Assembly: GCA_965240325.2 (NCBI GenBank)
Contig: OZ251229.1
Span: 2,542,001-2,606,000, forward strand
Length of the DNA stretch: 64,000 bases
Direction of reading: 5' to 3'
From: Rebecca billardiae RCC1528
Lineage: Eukaryota > Haptophyta
The notes under the pieces are model-generated. The model was not told the origin of the DNA. It searched no databases and worked only from the letters and a program-made list of their open reading frames with translations. Each line of letters starts with the position of its first letter. Position 1 is the stretch's first letter. Below, in pieces: positions 20,842 through 29,301 of the stretch. The position numbers and the translations under genes were made by a program.

Positions 20842-23800
20842 TCAGGAGAGACTGAGCTTGAGCCTCGGGTTGACGAACTTTGCGTTGATGTCGGCGAGAG
20901 CCGCGCGCAGCCGCGCGTGCATTTGCGTGCGCTCCTCCGACTTGCGCCGCTCGAGCACCTCGACCGCGCGGCTCTTGGCGACGGCGGCGTCGTGCTCGAG
21001 GACGAGCGTGCCGTGCGGGACGACCTGCGGCCGCGCGGCGCGAGGCGGGCGCGCGGCGCGTGAGCGCCCTCGCGCGCCGGCCCGCCGCCGGCCCGCACCG
21101 CTCGGACGGGCGCGCGGGTCGCGCGCGTCGGGCGCGTGTCGCGCGGGCGGCGCGTCGCGCGCCCTACCTGCGGGCTCAGCTCTGCGAGTGCAGCGTCGAT
21201 GGCATCGGCGGGCTCGGCGGCGGGCTGCGTGCCGCCGTCGGCAGCGGGCTGCTTGAGCACGCGGCCGTCCTCGCCGAGGGCCGGGATGCTGAACGTCGAG
21301 CGCAGCAGCTCGTTCGTTGCCACCGGCATAATCAGCTCCGGCGAGCCTTCCGGAAGCTCGGCACCCGACTGCGGGCAGGCGGGCGGGCGCGCACGCAAGC
21401 GCGCGGGTGCACAGTTCCAGCGGACGCGGGCGGGCGGGCGGGCGGGCGGGCGGGCGCGGGCGTGTGAGCGCGGGGCGGGCGGGCGGCGAGCGCGACGGGC
21501 GGCGGGCGGCCGGCCGGTACACGCCGCGCGCGCGGCGCACCTCGAGGTCGCGCTCGCTCGGTCCGCGCAGCTGCGGCGGCAGCAGCAGCGGCGAGGCGTC
21601 CGGCCACGAGCCGAGCTCCGGCAGCCATGCTGAGCACAGGGTCGGCTCGCGCGCGACCGCCTTGGCGCCGCCGGTGCCGATCATCTCGCGCTCGACGTAC
21701 GAGGCGCGGCCGAGGTCGGCGTGCTGGAGCACGTACTCCGGGTCCAGCTCGGTGAACCGCGGGCCCGCCGCGAACACGATCGGCCGCGGCGGCAGCACAA
21801 GCACCTCAGGCGGCGGCGGCGGCGGCGCGGCCTCGGCGGCGGGCGCGGCCGCGGCGGCCGCCGCGTCGCCGTCGGCCGCCGCGGCGACGTCGGCGTTGGC
21901 GTCGGTGGCACCGAGCGGCTTGGTCGCGCCGAGCGCCGCCGCGGCGGCCGCGGGGTCCGCCGTGCCGGGCACCGAGACCGGCTTGCCGAAGCGCGACTTG
22001 GGCGCGTCGCGCAGGGCCTTCTCCGCCGCGGCGCGCGCGGCGGCGCGCTCTGTCAGCTCGGCGATTCGCTCGCGCTGGCGCGCCTGCAGCTCCGAGAAGC
22101 GTCCGCGGCCATGCGCGCGGTCGTTGGGCGTGATGGTGGGCGGCATGGGCAGGAGGCTCGGGCCGGCGGTGGAGCCCGTCGGCCTCGGCAGCCCCGCCTC
22201 GTCGTCCGCGCCCGAGCGCAGCGCGCGCCCCGTCTCGAGCGGCGCGTACGACCCGGGCGGCGCGTCCGCCGCGCTGAAGGGTGCGTACCGACTCAGCTCG
22301 TGCGAGCGACCGACCCGCAGCGGGAAGATCCGGATCTCGTCAAAGTCCGGGAGCGGCGCGGGCTGCGGCGCGATCATCTTGTCCAGCGGGTCGGCCTCCT
22401 CGCGCGGGAACACGTGCGGCCCGATCTGCGCCGGCTCGAGCGCGCGCGGCGCGAGTGACGAAACCTCGTGCACAATGGCTGGCACTGACGGCGCGACGAG
22501 CGCCGCGCCGCCCGCGTCGCCCGCGCGCTCGACGAGGGCCTCGACGGCGGCGAGGCGGCGCTCGAGGCGTCGGCGCGCGACGATGGCGAGCACGCCCTGC
22601 TTGAACTGCTCCAGCGTCTGCTGCCGCGACTGCCACGTGTCGTTCAGGTACACGTCGAACGTCGGCACGTACCCGTCGTCGTCGCGCGCCGGCAGCGCGC
22701 CGCCGCCGTCGGCCGCGTCGGGCGGCGCGGCGCTGGAGCGTCGGCGCCGCTGGGAGAGGCTCACGCGGCGCCCGGCGGCGGAGGCGGAGTGCGGCGCGGC
22801 GGCGCCGAGCTCCCACGCCGCCTTGAGCAGCCGCACCGGCTGCTCGTCGCTCAGCTCCGCCGACGCGCGCAGCAGGTCCGCCTCGAGCGCCGCGCGCGCC
22901 TCCGCGGCCGCGCGCGCGTGCCGCGCGCGCGCGGTCGCGGCCGCGCGGTCTTCTGAGAGCAGTGCATCGCCGCGGCACACAAATTGCTTCGTCTCCTTGG
23001 AGGACTCGAAGGCCTCGATGCGCGCGAGCTCGCGCGAGAAGAGCAGCTCCTTCATCTGCCGCTGCGCCGTCGAGAGCGCCAGGTCGAGCTGCGCCTCGTC
23101 CGTCGGCACCGCGCCCGCGTGCGCCTCCATCGTCGCGCGCGAGTGCGAGCGCGCGCGCTGCGTCGCGCGCGCCACCTCGGCCTCCTGCCGCGCGACGCGC
23201 GACTTCTGCTCGGCGATGGCGGCGCGCAGGTCCTTCATCTTGAGCTTGCCCTGCACCTGGTTGAGGATGTACGCCGTCGCCTGCGGCACGCGCATGTCCG
23301 CCGGCACCGAGTACCCGTCGATCCGCGTGTCCGGCCGCGGCTGCGGCGGCGGCGGGAACTTGAGCTCGAGCGGCGCCGGCGACGCGCGCACCGCCTCGCG
23401 AGCGGCGTGCGAGCGCGCGGCGGTCACCGCGTCGCCGCGCACGTGGTCACGGTAGTCGGGCGGCGCGGCGAGGCGCGGCGGCGCGTCGCGGTCGAAGCGG
23501 CGCGCCGCCTCGCCCATCCCGCCCTCGCTCCTGAACGAGTCGCCGCCCATGCCGCGCGCGCCGCCGAAGCTGCCGCCGCCGTCGCCGCCGCCGCCGCCGT
23601 CGCCGCCGCCACCGCCGACCAGGTGCGGCGGCGGGACGGTGCCCTCGCGCTCCACCGCGCGCAGCGCGAGGGCGCGCGCGCGCTCGGCGCGCTGCGAGCC
23701 CTCGGCCTCGCGTATCCGCGCGCTCTCGCGCGCGAACGCCACGCCCGGGTGCGCCGCGCCCGTCACCTTCACGTCGACGGGCGCAAAGTCGAACTGTGAG

Positions 23801-24513
23801 AGTGTCACTCGGATGCGCGCGTGCACGGACACGAGCGAGTCCGGCGAATAGGAGACGCCGATGGCCGAGCGGCCGCCGGCGGGCACGACGCCGGAGAGCG
23901 GCGTGACCTCGATCTCGGGGTGCGGGTCGAGGATCTCCACGCGGAACTCGAACTCCACGTTCGCCGACGACGCCAGCGGGATCTCCTTCTGCACGCGCTC
24001 GCCGGGCTCGCAAACGCCAAAGTCAATCAGCGGCGGGATCGGCACGTCGTCCATCGCGGGGTACGCGTGGATCGGGATGATGAGGTTGTGCCCGGCGCAG
24101 TGCACGCGGATCGAGTCCGAGTAGTACCGCAGGTCCGCCGGGCGGAACGTCAGGAGCACCTCCTCGTGCAGCCCGGGCACGACGGTGCCTCGCTTCTCGC
24201 ACCGCGTCGAAAAGTACGGCGTGGTGGGCGGGTGGATGTGGAAGCGCTGCGGCTTGTTCGCCGAGGTCATCACGCGGACGACCTTGGTGAGCACCGCGCC
24301 CGGCTCGAACCCGGCGAAGTGCACCACCGCCGGGTCCGCCGCCACCGTGCCCGAGTCGCCGATCACCTCGTACTGCTGCCGCTCGAGCAGCGTGTTGCGC
24401 GGCTCGCCCTCGAGGCGCGCGGGGGCGACGAGCTCGCGCGGGACGCGGACGCCGGGGTACTCGCGCTCGAGCGGGGTCATGCCAATCGCCGGCGGCGGCG
24501 GGACGACCGACAT
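20842..24513 (-). CDS. CFAP221: CFAP221/PCDP1-like ciliary central-pair protein, 3 exons
   Basis: Reconstructed as complement of 21541-24513, 21168-21368 and 20842-21024, giving 1118 residues. Both introns (172 and 143 bp) are phase 0 and end in CAG; their donors are GTGCGC and GTAGGG. The ATG at 24513 (MSVVPPPPAIGM) is preferred because the open frame upstream of it is repeat and promoter sequence. Residues about 30-270 carry ASH/MSP-like immunoglobulin folds (GTVAADPAVVHFAGFEPGAV, DVPIPPLIDFGVCEPGERVQ, PLSGVVPAGGRSAIGVSYSP), as in PCDP1/FAP221. A coiled central part follows (ATAYILNQVQGKLKMKDLRA), then a C-terminal VVPHGTLVLEHDAAVAKSRA. FAP221 works in the C1d projection of the central pair with calmodulin and controls beat frequency. 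The protein is longer than the human one because of Ala/Pro-rich insertions. It diverges from the SPX-RING gene. Confidence 0.85.
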   Translation of the reverse strand: MSVVPPPPAIGMTPLEREYPGVRVPRELVAPARLEGEPRNTLLERQQYEVIGDSGTVAADPAVVHFAGFEPGAVLTKVVRVMTSANKPQRFHIHPPTTPYFSTRCEKRGTVVPGLHEEVLLTFRPADLRYYSDSIRVHCAGHNLIIPIHAYPAMDDVPIPPLIDFGVCEPGERVQKEIPLASSANVEFEFRVEILDPHPEIEVTPLSGVVPAGGRSAIGVSYSPDSLVSVHARIRVTLSQFDFAPVDVKVTGAAHPGVAFARESARIREAEGSQRAERARALALRAVEREGTVPPPHLVGGGGGDGGGGGDGGGSFGGARGMGGDSFRSEGGMGEAARRFDRDAPPRLAAPPDYRDHVRGDAVTAARSHAAREAVRASPAPLELKFPPPPQPRPDTRIDGYSVPADMRVPQATAYILNQVQGKLKMKDLRAAIAEQKSRVARQEAEVARATQRARSHSRATMEAHAGAVPTDEAQLDLALSTAQRQMKELLFSRELARIEAFESSKETKQFVCRGDALLSEDRAAATARARHARAAAEARAALEADLLRASAELSDEQPVRLLKAAWELGAAAPHSASAAGRRVSLSQRRRRSSAAPPDAADGGGALPARDDDGYVPTFDVYLNDTWQSRQQTLEQFKQGVLAIVARRRLERRLAAVEALVERAGDAGGAALVAPSVPAIVHEVSSLAPRALEPAQIGPHVFPREEADPLDKMIAPQPAPLPDFDEIRIFPLRVGRSHELSRYAPFSAADAPPGSYAPLETGRALRSGADDEAGLPRPTGSTAGPSLLPMPPTITPNDRAHGRGRFSELQARQRERIAELTERAAARAAAEKALRDAPKSRFGKPVSVPGTADPAAAAAALGATKPLGATDANADVAAAADGDAAAAAAAPAAEAAPPPPPPEVLVLPPRPIVFAAGPRFTELDPEYVLQHADLGRASYVEREMIGTGGAKAVAREPTLCSAWLPELGSWPDASPLLLPPQLRGPSERDLEVRRARGVYRPAARRPSRSPPARPALTRPRPPARPPARPRPLELCTRALACAPARLPAVGCRASGRLAGADYAGGNERAAALDVQHPGPRRGRPRAQAARCRRRHAARRRARRCHRRCTRRAEPAGRARDAPPARHAPDARDPRARPSGAGRRRAGARGRSRAARPPRAARPQVVPHGTLVLEHDAAVAKSRAVEVLERRKSEERTQMHARLRAALADINAKFVNPRLKLSLS
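21428..21466. repeat. (CGGG)n run inside CFAP221 intron 1
   Basis: About nine tandem CGGG units lie within the intron, possibly hairpin- or quadruplex-forming. Confidence 0.85.
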
Positions 24514-24686
24514 GGGCCCACGCCACTCGCGCCGGGCGCGCGCGCCGTTGCAAGCCCACGAGCGCCCTTTCAACGATGGCGCTTGTACTGCGATCCAAAA
24601 ACCAAAACGGGGAAACTGACCCGGACTTCGAAAAGTCCGGCGCTCAGAATATGGAGAGATACACCGTTTCAGGCCCGATGTATGAT

Positions 24687-24742
24687 ACTCGCCTGCCTGA
24701 GGCCTGAGCTGTGTGCGTCTCTTATTCTTTAGTAAACTGTAC
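24687..24742 (+). repeat. R1 repeat, copy D
   Basis: A plus-oriented copy containing CTGTGTGCGTCTCTTATTCT then AGTAAACTGTAC, lying in the 344-bp divergent upstream region shared by CFAP221 and the SPX-RING gene. Confidence 0.85.
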
Positions 24743-24857
24743 TGTCTCGATATACAATACATCATCTGACAAACGGGTACCTGTGCAGGGCAACTCGAGA
24801 CGCACGGGGGGCCAGGGCAGTGCACGTGCACATCACCGCGGCGGGTGGCCAGGCGCG

Positions 24858-27539
24858 ATGAAGTTCGGCAAGCGCATCCTGGATGCGGCGCAATGGGTGC
24901 CTGAGCACATCAACTACAAGAAGCTGAAGAAGACGCTCAAGCTCAGCACGTCCTCCAACGCCTCGTTCGCCGTCACCGAGGGCACGTTTGTGACCGCGCT
25001 GCTCAGCGAGATTGAGAAGGTGTGCGACGTGCGATGCGTCGAGCTACGCGCCGCACCGCCGCCGGGGACGCGGCCGACGGCGTGCGCTGGGTGCTTCGCG
25101 CCACCCGCGCAGGGCTCGTCCACGAGCCGCGCGCGCGAGGCTGGCGGCGGCCTCGCGCCGCCGCAAGGGCGAGGCCCCCGGCGCTGACCGCCCCCCGTTG
25201 TCGCGCGGCGCCCTTGCGCACGCAGGTGAACGGCTTCTTCACGCGCATGGAGGCCGAGTTCGACCGGGCCTCGCGCGCTTTCGACGACACGCACGCCCTC
25301 ACCGCCGCCTTCCACGCCGTGCTCGACCGCTGCCCGTCGCGCGAGCAGCTGACGCGCGAGCGCGTGTTCGAGCTCATGCGCGACACGCGGCCGCACGCGG
25401 ACATCCCGAACGCGGAGAAGCTGGGCGCGTTCTTCGAGCTGTGCGACTCGATCGACGCGCTGCGCAAGTTCGCCTTCATCAACTACCTCGCCGTCGTCAA
25501 GATCCTCAAGAAGCACGACAAGCACTCGGCGCTCGCGATGCGCGAGTCTGTTACTGCCTTCTTTGAGGCGCAGCCGGTGTACGCGTCGACCAGGATCGCG
25601 CAGATCTGGTGCGCGGCGCGGCGCGGCGGCGGCGCGCGGGGGCAAGCGCTCAAGCAAGCGCGCCGCGCGGGAAGAGGCTCACATCGTGGCGCGGCCTCTC
25701 TCGCGCGCGCGCGGCGCGGCGCGCTGCGTCTGCAGGACGCACACGCAGTGCATCGCCTCGGACCTCTTCGCCACCGTGCCCGGCTTCGAGCCGGACGCGC
25801 TGTCGTACACGTGCGGGATCTGCCTGGACGTGCTGCGCCTGCCGGTCGTCCTCTCGTGCACGCACCGCTTCTGCAACGCGTGCCTCGCGCAGGCGGCGGA
25901 CAAATACCACCAGTGCCCGATTTGCAAGAAGGAAATGGACCTCAACCCGGCCAACTACCCGATTGACTCGGTGCTCGCGCGCCACGTGCGCTCGCACTTC
26001 GGCGCGGCCGCGGCCGAGTCGGCGTTCGCCTCGGAGGGCGACCTGCCCAGCGTGCTCGAGCAGAAGCTGCGCTCGGCACTCGCGGCCGCGGATGGCGGCG
26101 CGGACGGCGACGAGGGTGGCGCCGGGCCGTTGGCTGACTCCACGGACACGGAGGTGGAGGAGGCGCGCGACGGGCCGTGCGCCGCGCGCGCCGAGCCGGG
26201 GCGCGGCGGGGCCGGCCCGAGCGCCGGCGGCCTGAGCGCCGCGCTCGAGCAGCCCGGCGCACCCGGCGCGCCGCTGCTCACGAGCGTTCCGCCGCCTGGC
26301 CCGCCTGGCGCGCCGCCGCTCGCCCACGCCGAGGCGAGTGAGCGGTTCGGCTCACCGACTGTCCGGCTGGGCTCGCCAACTGTCTCCTCGCTGCTGTGGA
26401 TGGACGCGCTGTCGTCCCTCGAGGCCACCGAGGCGCGCGCGGCGGAGGAGGGCGTGGGGTACGCGGCGCAGCTCACACCGCCGCCGCCGCCGCACACGCC
26501 ATCCGGCGCGCAGCGCTGGCCGCCCGCGAGCGCGGAGGCGGAGGCGGAGGCGTCGCACGCTGCCGGGGCCTACTTGGTCGCGGCGGCGGCGGCGCGTGCG
26601 GACGGTGGCGGCGGCAGCGCCGCGCTCGGGCCGAGCGGCGGCGCCGAGGACGTGCTCAGCTTCACGCTGGACGGGCTGCTCTCAGGCCCAAGCGCAGCGC
26701 CGCCGAGCGCGGCGGCAACCCACACGCCCACGCTCGGTGTCGGCCGCACTCTCAAGCCAGGCGGGCAGCGCAAGATGGCCTGCGACAAGTGCCATCGCGC
26801 CAAGGCGGCCTGCGAGGGCTACCCCTGCCGCCGGTGCGAGCGGCTCAACGTGCCGTGCGTGTTCCCGGTGTGCGCGCGCGCGCTCAGCGTGCGACAAGCC
26901 GCGCATCCGTCGCCCGCTCGCGCACGCCGGCGCCGCGCCGCACCGCGCGCCGCCCACCACTCACATTCACAACGCCTGACCGGGCCGCCGCGCGCCGCGC
27001 GCCGCCGCCGCCTGCCCCCGCTGGGCACTCAGGACAAGCCGAGAGCATCGAAGCGCGCGCGCGCGGAGGAGGCGCCTGCTGTGGAGGCGCTCAGCGCCGG
27101 CAGCGCCGCCGGCCCGATCGTGCTGGCGGCCCCATGCATCGCGCAGCCGATCGGTGCGCACAGCCGCCTCGCCGCCACGCCGTCCGAGCAGCCGCAGCCG
27201 CAGCCGCAGCGGTGGGAGCGGCAGCAGCAGCCGGCGGTGCCGGCACCGAGCCAAGCGCAGCTGCAGCCACAGCTGCCGCCCCCACCGCCCGCGGCGCAGG
27301 GCCACGCACAGCGCGCCCACCCGGACAGTCAGCCCGGCAGCCGGCACCCGCAGCTGCTGCACAGCGCCGCGCTCGCGCCTTTGCCCCTGCACGGCGGCAG
27401 CATGGCTGCCCTGCCGGCGAGTGCTGCGCCACCACCGGCTGTGGGGCAGGGGGTGCGCCACGCGCTCGGCTCGCAGCCGGATGTGCTGGACGCGCTTTCT
27501 CTGGCACTACCGCAGGGCGAATGGCGCAGCAAGCGGTGA
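24858..27539 (+). CDS. SPX-RING-Zn2Cys6 fusion protein (predicted phosphate-responsive E3 ligase), 4 exons
   Basis: Reconstructed as 24858-25019, 25226-25608, 25736-26867 and 27033-27539, giving 727 residues. Introns of 206, 127 and 165 bp begin GTGTGC, GTGCGC and GTGTGC and end CAG. Residues 1-180 form a complete SPX domain: MKFGKRILDAAQWVPEHINY, KKLKK, EIEKVNGFFTRMEAEF and NYLAVVKILKKHDKHS, with the Lys residues known to bind inositol pyrophosphates. Residues 208-245 form a C3HC4 RING (C208, C211, C223, H225, C228, C231, C242, C245), as in plant NLA ligases. Residues 531-556 are a zinc cluster CDKCHRAKAAC-EGYP-CRRCERLNVPC, matching the fungal Zn2Cys6 pattern except for a four-residue central loop. 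The first two modules match NLA; the third is not part of that family. Intron 3 is in frame, so an unspliced form would also be open. Confidence 0.85.
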
Positions 27540-28169
27540 GCGGCGGCCGTGTGATGCACAATGCCGCCGTCGGACGATGAAGCTGCCATGGCCGCGGCAG
27601 CTTGCAGAGGACTCTACACTGTAGAGTGTAGTCGGGCTGATCGCCTACTCTTCAACTTCGGAATCCGGTACTGAGCTAGACGCCAGTGCGAGTGAGTCTC
27701 CGAGTGTGATCTCAGCCCGTCGGAAGATCGAGATATACTGATAAGAATACACAGATTCGGATTGCAGATCCGCCATTCAACCCGTTCACGCGCCCGTGCC
27801 GGGCGTGCCGCGCCGAGTGAGTCGGCGAGACTGGCGAGCGGATATATATTATATTATAATTATAACCCGCCTAGTCCGGTTAGTATTAGTAAGGCGGGAG
27901 TTCAGTCGCGGACCAGACGGGCCTGGATGAGGGCTACGGCCCAGCCTCGCGGCGCGCCAGCGCCCGTCGTCCTCGCCCCAACAAAATGTCGTCGTCCGAA
28001 CACTCCCGACGACTGGGCGCCAATGCGAGACGCGCCGTCGCATCGGCGACCGGGGCAAATGGGCGGCGTCAATCTCGCCTTTCAGCTGGAAAAAGTACGG
28101 AGACGTGGCGGAAGGTTCGACTTCGGCGCAGTCAGTATCCATACTCATTCTATTATTTAACGACACAGG

Positions 28170-28707
28170 TAAGGGGTTAAGCCACTATAACTGTCAGGCA
28201 GCCGCCATCGTGCGGCGACGTGCCCACGGCCGACGTGCGCGAATTTGTGCGACGGCGGCAGCGACGAGGTCGCGGTCCCCGGCCGCTCCGACGCGCTCTT
28301 GACTTCCGCGTGGGACGTGCGGAGGTCAAGAACCCATCCTACTCGTCGCCGGTGCCAACCTCGCCGCTAGCGGCGTCGCACAAATTTGATGATTGGTACC
28401 TTGGGCATGGCCCGCGGCCCGCATGCCAGGTCCGCGCGGCGCTCGGTGGGCAAGCGAGCCAAGGGGCGCAGCGAGTCCGGTGCGGCTGTCGTACGGGTCG
28501 AGCGCGAGCGCCGAGTCGCAGCCGCGCGCGCGCCGCGCCGCTGGCGCCGGGTCGCCCGGGGGAGAAGGCGCAGCTGCAGCGCTCCTCTGCCATCACGCGA
28601 TCCGCCGGCAGAAAGACCAGACTTTGCGCCCAGTTTTGACCAAAACGATGGGTTTTTAACTCCGCGCGATATGGGTAACCTGACAGTTATAGTGGCTCGG
28701 CCCTTTA
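28170..28707. mobile_element. 538-bp MITE-like element with 29-bp inverted ends
   Basis: Left end 28170-28198 and right end 28679-28707 are inverted copies matching at 25 of 29 positions, with a perfect inner core AGCCACTATAACTGTCAGG. Both ends start TAA reading inwards. The interior has no convincing protein. The PIF/Harbinger type prefers TWA targets, but the flanking trinucleotides are not a clear direct duplication, so the superfamily is open. Confidence 0.55.
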
Positions 28708-28742
28708 GGACGACGCGGGTCTAGTATGCACAGTATGGGGGT

Positions 28743-28783
28743 ACTCAGAATAAGAGACGCACACACCTCATCAGGCAGGCGAG
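28743..28783 (-). repeat. R1 repeat, copy E
   Basis: A minus-oriented partial copy (ACTCAGAATAAGAGACGCAC ... GGCAGGCGAG), just outside the 538-bp element. Confidence 0.8.
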
Positions 28784-29301
28784 AACCTGTACCCAAGTTA
28801 CGGTGGTGCACCCCCGGGAGTGATGCACTTTTCATAGCCATCATGTACCGTTTTGCCGCCCCGCCAACTGACCTGCGACGGCTCTGATGCCACGCGGACG
28901 ATGCACGAAATGATGTGATGAATTGGGGAATGAAACTGTACCAGTGAATCATAGGGAGACGATGAGATTAGTATCAATATTTTGAACTGGGGGTATTCAC
29001 ACACTCTGATTACGTCTTAAGCCGTACCGAGATGGGTATCAATACGAATATCATAGCGACGTCGATCACGGTGAGATGAAATCTACAGTTAATTCCTTGC
29101 ATGTGAAGTTTCAGTAGGATCAGACATGATTCGATATTCAACCCTCGTCCCGCACGCATTATTCGAAGCGAACGTCGCCCGGATCCCCCACAACCAAGGG
29201 TGATCCTTGCCCAACCCCCCCCAAACGACGGAACTGCAGACCTTTTCGCGCGGTCTGACGGTCTTCGCCTCGACCTGGCTCTCCCCCTCCGCCCGACGAC
29301 C

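Larger units (their letters stand above)
27540..29301. other. 1.8-kb intergenic region with MITE-like repeats
   Basis: No supported gene. It holds a hairpin near 27868-27897 (CCCGCC ... GGCGGG), the 538-bp inverted-repeat element (28170-28707) and R1 copy E. It lies between the SPX-RING gene and the H-NOX-TIR gene. Confidence 0.5.

Noticed and set aside
20842-24831. Longer CFAP221 start at 24831
   Set aside because: The extra N-terminus translates repeat R1 and promoter sequence and overlaps the divergent gene's upstream region; the ATG at 24513 fits better.
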